A DNA stretch of 64,000 bases from Alkalibacterium putridalgicola. GTDB lineage: Bacteria; Bacillota; Bacilli; Lactobacillales; Carnobacteriaceae_A. The translations under genes were made by a program, and so were the position numbers. The notes under the pieces were generated by a model that was given only the letters and a program-made list of their open reading frames with translations, was not told the DNA's origin and ran no database searches. This document shows, piece by piece, positions 1-11,593 of this stretch (within the stretch, counting starts at the first letter, position 1; every line of letters begins with the position of its first letter). The stretch lies in assembly GCF_900109825.1 (NCBI RefSeq), contig NZ_FOBL01000012.1:1-64000 (forward strand). The letters are read 5' to 3'.

Positions 1-256
1 TTTGAGTGAACATGGCTAAGACCTTTTTTAGGATATCATTGTCTGTCTTAAGACGGGCATTCTCTGCTTTGATTTTTTCGATATCTGCTTCAGAATACCC
101 GGTTTTTTCATCCGTGGAATATTTTTTGATCCACCGATAAATGGTTTGTTCTGCTATGCCATGTTCCTCACTTAAATTCTTTACTGAATGACCATTTTCG
201 TACAAACTGACTAGCGTTTTCTTATAGTCGACATCATAGGTTCTTCGGTTTGACAT
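1..256 (-). CDS. IS3-family transposase OrfA (partial)
   Basis: The first 85 residues are visible; the 3' end is outside the window. They contain an HTH_Tnp_1-type helix-turn-helix (VKNLSEEHGIAEQTIYRWIK, about residues 22-41) followed by a leucine-zipper-like helix (IEKIKAENARLKTDNDILKK), the usual order in IS3-family OrfA. The protein binds the element's terminal repeats, and a frameshift normally fuses it to the OrfB integrase. The start is ATG at 254-256, preceded by AAGGAG. The family is clear, but the IS name cannot be given without the rest of the element. Confidence 0.88.
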   Translation of the reverse strand, partial: MSNRRTYDVDYKKTLVSLYENGHSVKNLSEEHGIAEQTIYRWIKKYSTDEKTGYSEADIEKIKAENARLKTDNDILKKVLAMFTQ

Positions 257-312
257 CGATAGACACTCCTTTTCGATAGTTTATATTCTATCAAAACGTG
301 TCCAGGATTTCA
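1..312 (-). mobile_element. IS3-family insertion sequence, one end
   Basis: This is the orfA-side end of an IS3-like element that continues off the left edge. Read on the minus strand, the element appears to begin at about 312 with TGAAATCCTGGACACG, which has the TG start typical of IS3-family terminal repeats, followed by the OrfA ribosome site and start. The other terminal repeat lies outside the window, so the exact end and the target duplication cannot be checked. The element lies just upstream of the first GH31 gene but does not interrupt it. Confidence 0.75.
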
Positions 313-362
313 TACTAACATCAAAAAAACGGAAGTGTGAAAAATAATCTTGTCTCTTATCT

Positions 363-392
363 TTGTGTAAAGGCGATAACTTTAGTTATAAT
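363..392 (+). promoter_or_regulatory. Putative promoter of the first GH31 gene
   Basis: TTGTGT at 363-368 and TATAAT at 387-392 are 18 bp apart. The open frame of the GH31 gene extends back over this stretch, so a promoter here argues that translation starts further down, at 447. It lies outside the IS end, so the gene keeps its own promoter. Confidence 0.5.
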
Positions 393-446
393 GAAGCTAA
401 GCAAACTGACTATTTGGATAAGCTTACAGAAAAGGAGCCGGTCCTC

Positions 447-2780
447 ATGAAGCAACCAGAAATCATCGATAAGTCGATCGTTCAGGGAGAAAAGTACCGC
501 TTCACCGTGATCACAGACAAACTAATACGAATGGAATTTTCTGAAGAAGGGATTTTTGAGGACCGATCCACTCAGATCGTCATCAACCGGTTTACTGACG
601 ACGTGGATTTTGAAGTGAAGGACTCTGAGAACATGGTAGAGATTCTGACGGATGCCTTCCATCTTTGCTATATGAAAGAGGAAGCGTTCGCTCCACATAA
701 TTTATTCGTTGATGCAAGGTACCGGTTTACCGAGTATTCGAACCGCTGGTATTATGGCCAGTACATTCCCACTTTAAAAGGATCCCTTCGAACAGTGGAT
801 GAAGTGGATGGCGAGGCGGAGCTAGAGGAGAGTATCATATCCAAAGCCGGGTATGCGGTACTGGATGATTCCAATTCCTTTATTTTTAATGAAGATGATA
901 CGATCAGTCCAAGAGGCCACCAGCAGAAAGATATCTATTTTTTTGCATATGGGAGAGACTATCTGAAAGCGATCAAGGACTTTTACCGGCTGTCCGGACA
1001 TCCGCCACTGTTGCCGCGCTATGCTTTGTGCAACTGGTGGAGCCGTTACTGGACCTATTCAGAACAGTCGTATCTGGCACTGATGGACCGTTTCGAAGTG
1101 GAAGACATTCCTTTTTCAGTGGCCGTCCTGGATATGGACTGGCATTTGACTGATATTCCATCTAAATACGGGAGCGGCTGGACAGGGTACACTTGGAACA
1201 AGGAAATCTTTCCTGATCCAGAATCTTTTTTGACAAAGCTTCATGACCGGGGACTTGCCGTGACCTTGAACGTGCATCCGGCTGACGGTATCAGAGGCTT
1301 TGAGGAACAGTATGATATTGTGGCTGATAAACTGGATTTAAATAAACAGATGGAAGAGCCGGCCAGTTTCGACCTGATGAATGAGACTTTTCGAGAAACC
1401 TATTTTGAAGATGTGAATCATCCGCTGGAAGAACAGGGGGTCGATTTCTGGTGGATCGACTGGCAGCAGGGCGAGTACAGCCGCAGCATTGTCGATCCGC
1501 TCTGGCTGCTCAATCACTATTATTATGAAGATCTAAAAAAACGTGAAAATGAGGCGCTGATCTTGTCACGTTTTGCGGGGCCCGGCAGTCAACGTTATCC
1601 CGTCGGTTTTTCCGGTGATTCGGTGATTTCCTGGGAATCTCTGCGGTTCCAGCCTTATTTGACCGCGACCTCTTCCAATATCGGCTTTACCTGGTGGAGT
1701 CATGATATTGGAGGAAACAATAAAGGGCATAGAGATGAAGAACTGATACTAAGATGGGTTCAGTTCGGCGTATTCAGTCTCATCAACCGGCTCCACAGTT
1801 CAAAGAGCGCCTTTACGAGCAAAGAACCGTGGAACTATACGGATAATATAAGAAAACATATGGTAAAATTTTTGAGGCTTCGTCATGCCTTGATCCCGTA
1901 TCTGTATACACTGAATGTCCGCAACAGTGAAGAAGGAATCCCAGTTATCCAGCCGCTTTATTACAATTGTGCGATGGATGAAGCCGGCTACAACAATAAG
2001 AACGAGTACTTCTTCGGTGATCAGCTGCTCGTTCTGCCGATCACGAATAAAAGAGATGAAGAAACGCTTTACGGCAGCGAGCGTGTCTACCTGCCTGAAG
2101 GGATGTGGTTCGATATTTTCACCAATTTACGGTACGGAGGCAAAGTTGAAATGAAGATCTATCGCGATGAGTCAATGATCCCTGCCTTCGCACGAGCTGG
2201 GTGCATCATCCCTTTGGATCATAAACCGACTGAAACCAGAGCCGGTGATCTGCCGGAAGAGATCGAGTGGCTGATCTATCCCGGCCAAAGCAATGCCTTT
2301 GATTTAGTGGAAGATCAAAATGGCATTCGATCCATTACAACGTTGGAGTTGAATGTTTTAGATCAGCGTTTGACCATCAAAACAGAGGATCTGGGAAAGA
2401 TCCTGCCTCAAAATCGTAAGCATATCATCCAATTCAACGCCTCAAAAAAAGTTGAAGTCACAAGCTTTGAGAATGGGAAAGTGGAGATTGCAAGATTTTC
2501 AGAAGACGTGAATCGGACATCGGTTACGATCATTCCTCAAAATGCCGATCACACAACTATCAGATTCGATCACTTCAAAATAATCAAAAAGCAGGATATC
2601 AGCAGTGAATTATACAAACGACTGCATCGGGCACAGGTAAGACATTATCTGAAAAATGATCTTTTGAGCAGCTTTGACAGTGATCTGACCGACTTCAGCC
2701 TGCTCGCCCTCGTGGATCAGATAGAAGAAGAGTATTTGAGCGAATCCCTATTCGAACTGCTGTATATCAAGAACAGCTGA
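447..2780 (+). CDS. GH31 family alpha-glycosidase (copy 1)
   Basis: This is a 777-residue cytoplasmic retaining alpha-glycosidase with no signal peptide. The N-terminal beta-sandwich is followed by the GH31 barrel with DMDWHLTD, the nucleophile region FWWIDWQQG (Asp338) and the acid/base region FSGDSVISW (Asp391), then WWSHDIGG. Start ATG 447 is chosen because AAAAGGAG lies just upstream, a promoter lies inside the longer frame, and this start aligns with the paralogue at 11594. The two copies are closely similar from end to end, including the C-terminal tail SLFELLYIKNS. Substrate specificity cannot be read from sequence; alpha-glucosidase, alpha-xylosidase and alpha-galactosidase types all occur in GH31. 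The adjacent beta-galactosidases suggest a galactose-containing oligosaccharide. Confidence 0.9.
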   Translation: MKQPEIIDKSIVQGEKYRFTVITDKLIRMEFSEEGIFEDRSTQIVINRFTDDVDFEVKDSENMVEILTDAFHLCYMKEEAFAPHNLFVDARYRFTEYSNRWYYGQYIPTLKGSLRTVDEVDGEAELEESIISKAGYAVLDDSNSFIFNEDDTISPRGHQQKDIYFFAYGRDYLKAIKDFYRLSGHPPLLPRYALCNWWSRYWTYSEQSYLALMDRFEVEDIPFSVAVLDMDWHLTDIPSKYGSGWTGYTWNKEIFPDPESFLTKLHDRGLAVTLNVHPADGIRGFEEQYDIVADKLDLNKQMEEPASFDLMNETFRETYFEDVNHPLEEQGVDFWWIDWQQGEYSRSIVDPLWLLNHYYYEDLKKRENEALILSRFAGPGSQRYPVGFSGDSVISWESLRFQPYLTATSSNIGFTWWSHDIGGNNKGHRDEELILRWVQFGVFSLINRLHSSKSAFTSKEPWNYTDNIRKHMVKFLRLRHALIPYLYTLNVRNSEEGIPVIQPLYYNCAMDEAGYNNKNEYFFGDQLLVLPITNKRDEETLYGSERVYLPEGMWFDIFTNLRYGGKVEMKIYRDESMIPAFARAGCIIPLDHKPTETRAGDLPEEIEWLIYPGQSNAFDLVEDQNGIRSITTLELNVLDQRLTIKTEDLGKILPQNRKHIIQFNASKKVEVTSFENGKVEIARFSEDVNRTSVTIIPQNADHTTIRFDHFKIIKKQDISSELYKRLHRAQVRHYLKNDLLSSFDSDLTDFSLLALVDQIEEEYLSESLFELLYIKNS

Positions 2781-2825
2781 CTAATAGAAACAATCCTAGC
2801 AGAGGAAAAACTAATGCATAAAATG

Positions 2826-2868
2826 AAGACTTACAGTTGGCCGGCAGGCTTTTTGTAAGTCTTTTTTT
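2826..2868 (+). terminator. Rho-independent terminator after GH31 copy 1
   Basis: Stem AAGACTTACA (2826-2835) pairs with TGTAAGTCTT (2854-2863), followed by a T run. Confidence 0.85.
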
Positions 2869-2933
2869 ACTAGTCAGTTCTGAAGTTTTTCGATATCGTT
2901 TATTATTAAAGTATAGCACTTAGATATAGAAAA

Positions 2934-3002
2934 CAAAAACGTTTACTAATTTTACTAAAACATTTCGTAAACGCTTGCATTCTTTAGTATTTTTTATATG
3001 AT
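2934..3002 (+). promoter_or_regulatory. lacZ promoter with cre-like CcpA sites
   Basis: The -35 TTGCAT (2975-2980) and -10 TATGAT (2997-3002) are 16 bp apart. CGTAAACGCTTGCA (2966-2979) matches the cre consensus at about 12 of 14 positions and overlaps the -35 box. A second, weaker cre-like site, CAAAAACGTTTACT, lies at 2934-2947. This layout suggests carbon catabolite repression of the lacZ-ABC transporter operon. Confidence 0.6.
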
Positions 3003-3031
3003 TATTACAACAATATAAGAAAGGGGTTACA

Positions 3032-6117
<3,086 letters not shown>

Positions 6118-6151
6118 GCAGTCAAATAAAAATAAAAATGGAGGGTTTTAC

Positions 6152-7459
6152 ATGTTCAGCAAAAAACATTTATTTTTAAGTGCTTCAGCCGTATTATTAC
6201 TCGCAGCTTGTGGTAACGGAGACGATGAAACGGGAGATACTGGGGAAGAAACAACGGAGGAAACCAGTGGGGATATGAACGAACTGACCGTCTGGACCTG
6301 GGATCCAAACTTCAACGTTAAAGCTTTGGAAATGGCGGAAGAACGTTACCAGGAAGAAAATCCGGATTTCTCACTCAATATTATTGAAAATGCTCAGGAA
6401 GATGTGGTTCAAAAACTGAATACCAGCTTAAGCTCCGGTGTAGATACAGGGCTTCCGCAGATCGTCTTTATTGAAGACTACCGTGCACCAAGTTTCCTGA
6501 ATTCTTATGACGAGGCATTCTATCCACTAGGTGACTACTACAACACCGATGAGTTTGCTGACTACAAAGTGGCAGCTGGATCAGTTGATGACAATGTCTA
6601 TAACATTCCATTCGATACTGGGGTAACTGGACTTTATGTCCGTACAGATTATCTGGAAGATGCCGGTTACAGCCTGGAAGATCTGGAAGACATCACTTGG
6701 GACGAATATATCGAAATCGGGAAAGATGTATATGATCAGACGGGTATCAAGTGGCTGACTAATGACCATGGGGACTTAGGCATCATGCGTGTCATGCTTC
6801 AATCCTCTGGGGTATGGTGGACAGAAGAAGACGGGACGACACCTTACATTGCTGACAACATGGCATTAAAAGAAGCTTTTGAAGATTACAAGGAAATGAA
6901 CGATTCAGGTATCATGAATGTCCATAACGAATGGGATCAGTTCATTCAGACATTCAATAATGGTGATGTAGTGACGGTCCCAACGGGTAACTGGATCTCA
7001 GCTTCTATCATGCAGGCTGAAGATCAGTCAGGCAAATGGGGAATTGCTCCGATCCCAAGACAGAATATCGAAGGTTCAGTCAACGCTTCTAACTTAGGCG
7101 GCTCGTCCATTTATGTTCTCCAGGGAGAAGGACAGGAAGCGGCAGCTGAATTCTTAGCTGCAACATTCGGTTCAGATGTTGATTTCTATCAGGACTTGGT
7201 CACAGAGATCAATGCTCTGGGAGCGTACGAACCGGCAACTGAAGGGGAAGCCTATGAACAAGAAAGTGAATTCTATGGCGGACAGCAGATCTTCCAGGAC
7301 TTAGCTGAATGGACTCAGGAGATCCCTGAAGTTGATTTCGGTCAAAGAACTTATGAAATCCAGGACATCTTGGCTGTTGCTCTTCAAGAATATTTGAATG
7401 GTGCTGACTTGGATGAAGTCCTCCAGAATGCCCAGGAACAGGCAGAGTCAAACATGTAA
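6152..7459 (+). CDS. Sugar ABC transporter substrate-binding lipoprotein
   Basis: This 435-residue extracellular binding protein belongs to the bacterial type 1 (MalE-like) solute-binding class. It has a lipoprotein signal with lipobox LLAAC near residue 20, then an acidic linker rich in Glu, Asp and Thr, then the binding fold (LTVWTWDPNF and onward). It should deliver an oligosaccharide to the permeases encoded next. Its place directly after lacZ suggests a beta-galactoside cargo, which is an inference. A strong ribosome site (GGAGGG) precedes ATG 6152. Confidence 0.93.
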   Translation: MFSKKHLFLSASAVLLLAACGNGDDETGDTGEETTEETSGDMNELTVWTWDPNFNVKALEMAEERYQEENPDFSLNIIENAQEDVVQKLNTSLSSGVDTGLPQIVFIEDYRAPSFLNSYDEAFYPLGDYYNTDEFADYKVAAGSVDDNVYNIPFDTGVTGLYVRTDYLEDAGYSLEDLEDITWDEYIEIGKDVYDQTGIKWLTNDHGDLGIMRVMLQSSGVWWTEEDGTTPYIADNMALKEAFEDYKEMNDSGIMNVHNEWDQFIQTFNNGDVVTVPTGNWISASIMQAEDQSGKWGIAPIPRQNIEGSVNASNLGGSSIYVLQGEGQEAAAEFLAATFGSDVDFYQDLVTEINALGAYEPATEGEAYEQESEFYGGQQIFQDLAEWTQEIPEVDFGQRTYEIQDILAVALQEYLNGADLDEVLQNAQEQAESNM

Positions 7460-7475
7460 TTTTTAGTTAGACTGT

Positions 7476-7512
7476 TAAAGACTCTTTCAATCTGTTTTTG
7501 AAAGAGTCTTTA
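7476..7512 (+). other. Intercistronic hairpin after binding protein
   Basis: A perfect 15-bp stem (7476-7490 with 7498-7512) has a 7-nt loop and no long T run. Such hairpins after binding-protein genes often protect the upstream mRNA or partly terminate transcription, giving more binding protein than permease. Confidence 0.75.
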
Positions 7513-7539
7513 ATTCTAGTTTGAGAAGGGGGATTTAAG

Positions 7540-8451
7540 TTGTCTGACAAAAAAAAGAAAGTCAAAAAGAAAAAAATGGGAAAACTCCAGCGTAACCGTG
7601 TCTGGATGAGCTGGACCTTTGTCCTTATTCCGACTTTATTTATTATCACGTTTTACTTTTATCCAATGATCCAGGCCTTTTGGATCTCACTCCACACAGG
7701 AACTGGGGTCAATCTGGACTTTACCGGACTGGATAACTACCGACGATTATTCAATGATCAGGCATTTATAACGGCTGTCAAGAATACGTTTATTTTCTTC
7801 ATTTTTCAGATACCACTGATGATCATTCTGGCATTGTTCTTCTCGGTGCTATTGAATCAGAAGACGCTGCATTTCAAAGGCGTATTCAGGACACTGGTTT
7901 TCCTGCCGGCGATCACTTCACTGGTTGCCTATTCACTGATCTTCAGGTACTTGTTCTCAAATGATGGAGTGGTCAATCAGATCCTGATGTTCTTTAACTT
8001 CATAGATGATCCGATATTCTGGCTGGGGGATCCTTTCTGGGCTAAAGTACTGATCATCATCGCGATCACCTGGCGCTGGACAGGGTATAATATGATCTTT
8101 TACTTATCCGCGCTGCAAAATATCGATCCAGGGATCTATGAAGCGGCCCGTATCGACGGGGCAAGTGCTGTTCAGCAGTTCTTCAAGATCACGATTCCGA
8201 TGCTGCGTCCGGTCATCCTGTTTACGTCGATCACGTCGACCATTGGGACCTTGCAGCTGTTCGATGAACCGATGAACTTGACCGGTGGGGGACCGGGGAA
8301 TGCCACGACCACCATTTCACAGTATATTTATAATTTGTCATTCGAGTATACGCCGAACTTCGGCTATGCATCCGCGGTATCCTACAGTATCGTTGTCTTT
8401 GTACTGATACTTTCGGCCATTCAGTTTAGAGTAGGGAGGGAAAGAAAATGA
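7540..8451 (+). CDS. Sugar ABC transporter permease (MalF/LacF-like)
   Basis: This 303-residue integral membrane protein has a Lys-rich N-terminus, about six transmembrane helices, and the conserved EAARIDGASAVQQFFKITIP coupling loop of CUT1 permeases, which docks the ATPase. The TTG start at 7540 is supported by GAGAAGGGGG seven bases upstream. The gene overlaps the second permease by four bases. No ATPase gene is present in the operon; a shared MsmK/MsiK-type ATPase elsewhere is the usual solution in Firmicutes. Confidence 0.93.
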   Translation: MSDKKKKVKKKKMGKLQRNRVWMSWTFVLIPTLFIITFYFYPMIQAFWISLHTGTGVNLDFTGLDNYRRLFNDQAFITAVKNTFIFFIFQIPLMIILALFFSVLLNQKTLHFKGVFRTLVFLPAITSLVAYSLIFRYLFSNDGVVNQILMFFNFIDDPIFWLGDPFWAKVLIIIAITWRWTGYNMIFYLSALQNIDPGIYEAARIDGASAVQQFFKITIPMLRPVILFTSITSTIGTLQLFDEPMNLTGGGPGNATTTISQYIYNLSFEYTPNFGYASAVSYSIVVFVLILSAIQFRVGRERK

Positions 8452-9281
8452 AAAATGAAAAACGGACTAAACGTATCGCGACCTATGTCTTTTTAATACT
8501 AGTTTCGCTCATTTTCTTCTTCCCGTTCTATTTCCTGATCGTCAGTATTAGCAATCCGTCGATCGATATTACAAGAGGAAAGCTGCTTCCAGGCAGTCAC
8601 CTCATTGAGAACTTCAAAACGATGATCGAAACGACCCCGATCAGTCTGTCGATCTGGAACTCGGCTTTAGTGTCTGTCGGTCAGACGATCATCTCCATCT
8701 TCGTCTCGTCTCTGGCAGGCTACGGCTTTGAAGTCCACCCCAGCCGCGGCAAGGAAGTCGTGTATAACATCATTCTTTTATCCATGATGATCCCGTTCGC
8801 CGCGCTGATGGTTCCGCTGTTCCGACTATTTGGGACCATTTCCGGTATCGCACCGGCCTTGGGGATCGATACGCTGTTTGGTGTTGTTTTACCTTACGTT
8901 TCTACGGCCTTCCTGGTTTTCTTCTTTAGACAGAACACCAAGATGTTCCCGAAAGAACTCATTGAAGCGGGCCGTATCGACGGTTTGTCAGAATTAGGGA
9001 TCTTTGTCAAAATCTTTATTCCGACTATGAAAACGACTTATGCCGCAGCCGGTATCGTCACGTTCATGAACTCATGGAACAACTACCTGTGGCCTCTGAT
9101 CGTACTGCAGTCACCAGAGAACTACACGGTGCCGCTGGTCATTTCAGCAATGGGCTCCGGCTACACGATCGATTACGGTTCTGTTATGATCGCCATCTTT
9201 ATCACGACGATCCCGACCGCCATCATCTTCTTTGTCTTACAGAAATACTTCGTACAAGGAATGGTCGGCTCGCTTAAATAA
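8448..9281 (+). CDS. Sugar ABC transporter permease (MalG/LacG-like)
   Basis: This is the second CUT1 permease, 277 residues with about six transmembrane segments and the coupling motif IEAGRIDGLSELGIF. Its start overlaps the previous stop (ATGA), indicating translational coupling. It forms the heterodimeric channel with the preceding protein. The operon ends here with a terminator. Confidence 0.94.
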   Translation: MKNEKRTKRIATYVFLILVSLIFFFPFYFLIVSISNPSIDITRGKLLPGSHLIENFKTMIETTPISLSIWNSALVSVGQTIISIFVSSLAGYGFEVHPSRGKEVVYNIILLSMMIPFAALMVPLFRLFGTISGIAPALGIDTLFGVVLPYVSTAFLVFFFRQNTKMFPKELIEAGRIDGLSELGIFVKIFIPTMKTTYAAAGIVTFMNSWNNYLWPLIVLQSPENYTVPLVISAMGSGYTIDYGSVMIAIFITTIPTAIIFFVLQKYFVQGMVGSLK

Positions 9282-9313
9282 AGTGATGAGACAAGTCAAA
9301 ACGCTTATGGAAG

Positions 9314-9350
9314 CACCCAAAAAGAACTGCGATTCCTTTTTGGGTGTTTT
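9314..9350 (+). terminator. Terminator of the lacZ-transporter operon
   Basis: CACCCAAAAAG (9314-9324) pairs with CTTTTTGGGTG (9336-9346), followed by TTTT. Confidence 0.85.
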
Positions 9351-9657
9351 CTTATATGTGCTGTCTAAAAGCTTGATGTGAAATCATGATATGAGTGAGT
9401 AGACCACGCTCGATGCTTGCATATGCACCTCGAGTTAAATGTGTGAGTAGATAAGCGAACAGACCAAGCGTACTAGCTTAAAGTGAGCTAAGAGGGAAAG
9501 TTTATAAGCCGGCTGAGTTACGGGCTAACTGATTGCTTCCGTTTGATTTTGAATAAGTAAGCTCGACCGGAATGAATAGACAGCCGTTCAAATTAGTCAA
9601 CTAAAAAGTGAAAGAGATGATTTAGATACGATCATTTATAAAAGGAGTGGTTCATCA
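9351..9657. other. Intergenic region before GH35 gene
   Basis: About 300 bases without a convincing gene. GTGAGTAGA occurs twice (9395 and 9443), but no regular array is evident. The promoter for the downstream gene is probably near the right end, since AAAGGAGTGG lies just before ATG 9658; no confident -35/-10 pair was identified. Confidence 0.5.
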
Positions 9658-11397
9658 ATGTTTGAGATAAGAGAAGATTTTTATTGGAATGAAAAGCCTA
9701 TTAAGATTATTTCTGGCTCGATTCATTATTTCAGAGTAGTCCCCGAATACTGGGAAGACCGGTTGAAAAAGCTGAAAGCGATGGGGTGCAACACAGTCGA
9801 GACGTATATTCCCTGGAACTTTCATGAACCAAAAGAAGGGCAGTACGATTTTGACGGCATGCATGATGTGGCAAAGTTCATTAAAACAGCGCAGTCGCTG
9901 AATCTGTTCGTCATCGTCCGGCCGTCCCCTTATATTTGTGCTGAATGGGAATTTGGCGGTCTGCCTAGCTGGCTCTTGAAAGATAAAAACATGCAGCTAA
10001 GGACGTACTACGAGCCGCTGCTTAACAAGATCGATCACTATTTTGAAAAGTTATTTAATGAACTGGTTCCGCTGCAGGCCACACATGGCGGGCCGATCAT
10101 TATGATGCAGGTTGAAAACGAGTACGGCAGTTATAACAATGATAAAAACTATCTGAAAGCGCTAGTCGACATGATGAAAAAGTATGGGGTAGATGTTCCT
10201 TTGGTCACCAGCGATGGCACATGGCTTGATATGCTGGAAAACGGGACACTTCCTGAATATGCTCATCCAACTGTCAACTTCGGCTCTGATGCTGCTCATC
10301 ATTTTGGTGAACTCGAGCACTTCATCGGTAAAGATTCTCCTTTGATGGTAATGGAGTTCTGGATCGGCTGGTTCACGGCCTGGGGTAATAAGAAATATAA
10401 CCGGACAGACTACAAAAAACAGGCAGAAGAGCTACGTAAAGTTTTAAATAAAGGCCATGTCAATTTCTATATGTTCCACGGCGGAACGAACTTTGGCTTT
10501 ATGAACGGATCCAACTATTACGATCAACTGACACCGGACATCACTTCATATGATTACGATGCGCCTTTATCCGAATGGGGAGATGTAACTAAAAAGTATA
10601 AGGCGTTCAGGGAAGTGATCCAGGAGGTCACAAACAGCGAACTGCCTCCGTTACCCGAATTGGTCAAGAAAATGGACTACGGGAAAGTCGCTCTAAAAGC
10701 TCGTACTTCTTTGTTTGAAAATCTGGACACGATTAGTGAAGGTGTAAAGAGTCCGTACACGCTTTCGATGGAAGAACTGGACCAGGATTACGGCTATGTT
10801 TTATATCGACAAAAAGCCGGTCCTAAAAGACAAGTAGAGGATTTCCGACTGCTGGGGACAAACGACCGTGCACAAATCTTCCTTAACGGCGTATTGGAGC
10901 TGACACAATACGACAAAGAATTAGGGGATAAAGAAGTTTTTGAACTGACTGAAGATGAGATGACTATGAATATCCTGGTGGAGAATATGGGGCGTGTCAA
11001 TTACGGCCCGCGTCTCAAAGCGCAATCCAAAGGGATCACAGATGGCGTATTCCTGAACGGTGCTTACCGCAGTGGCTGGACGCATTACCCCTTACCACTG
11101 GATAACATTGATAAAGTAGATTATGAGAAACCCTACCAAGAACAGGCGCCGAGTTTTTCCTTGTTCGAACATGAAATAGAAGAAACAGCGGATACCTTTA
11201 TCGATATGACAGGCTGGGGCAAAGGCATCGTTTTTATGAATGGCTTCAACCTCGGACGCTTCTGGGAAGTCGGACCGCAGTATAAACTTTATGTACCCGC
11301 GCCGTTACTTAAGGAAGGCCTTAACCAGATCGTGGTCTTTGAAACAGAAGGAAAGGTGAAAGAAGAACTTATATTTTCTAACAAGCCGCCGTATTGA
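9658..11397 (+). CDS. Beta-galactosidase, GH35
   Basis: This 579-residue retaining beta-galactosidase has no signal peptide, so it probably acts on imported oligosaccharides. The TIM barrel carries the GH35 substrate-binding start (SGSIHYFRVVPEYWEDRLKK), acid/base MMQVENEYGS (Glu155) and nucleophile LMVMEFWIGWF (Glu233). C-terminal beta-sandwich domains end in GFNLGRFWEVGPQ, typical of bacterial GH35. Together with the GH2 enzyme it gives two beta-galactosidases in one locus, probably for different linkages (for example beta-1,3 as well as beta-1,4). The linkage preference is an inference. Confidence 0.95.
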   Translation: MFEIREDFYWNEKPIKIISGSIHYFRVVPEYWEDRLKKLKAMGCNTVETYIPWNFHEPKEGQYDFDGMHDVAKFIKTAQSLNLFVIVRPSPYICAEWEFGGLPSWLLKDKNMQLRTYYEPLLNKIDHYFEKLFNELVPLQATHGGPIIMMQVENEYGSYNNDKNYLKALVDMMKKYGVDVPLVTSDGTWLDMLENGTLPEYAHPTVNFGSDAAHHFGELEHFIGKDSPLMVMEFWIGWFTAWGNKKYNRTDYKKQAEELRKVLNKGHVNFYMFHGGTNFGFMNGSNYYDQLTPDITSYDYDAPLSEWGDVTKKYKAFREVIQEVTNSELPPLPELVKKMDYGKVALKARTSLFENLDTISEGVKSPYTLSMEELDQDYGYVLYRQKAGPKRQVEDFRLLGTNDRAQIFLNGVLELTQYDKELGDKEVFELTEDEMTMNILVENMGRVNYGPRLKAQSKGITDGVFLNGAYRSGWTHYPLPLDNIDKVDYEKPYQEQAPSFSLFEHEIEETADTFIDMTGWGKGIVFMNGFNLGRFWEVGPQYKLYVPAPLLKEGLNQIVVFETEGKVKEELIFSNKPPY

Positions 11398-11413
11398 CCA
11401 ATATAGTAACCAT

Positions 11414-11447
11414 AAAGGCAATGTTCATTTGAGCATTGCCTTTTTTT
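11414..11447 (+). terminator. Terminator after GH35 gene
   Basis: AAAGGCAATG (11414-11423) pairs with CATTGCCTTT, followed by a T run ending at 11447. Confidence 0.88.
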
Positions 11448-11491
11448 GAGGTAAAATCTTCATTGTCTCTAATTTATAGCTACTTATATTT

Positions 11492-11521
11492 TTGTAAACG
11501 AGCGGCTGTATTCGCTATAAT
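11492..11521 (+). promoter_or_regulatory. Promoter of GH31 copy 2
   Basis: TTGTAA (11492-11497) and TATAAT (11516-11521) are 18 bp apart, about 70 bp before the start codon. Confidence 0.55.
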
Positions 11522-11593
11522 AGAATTACCATCGGTTAAAATAATTTTTTAATATAACTAAAGGGGCTTTTTATATTCCGGAGGGAGAAGTGT

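Noticed and set aside
363-446. Longer N-terminus for the first GH31 protein from TTG 363
   Set aside because: It overlaps a promoter-like pair, lacks a ribosome site, and has no counterpart in the paralogue; ATG 447 has both a ribosome site and a matching start.
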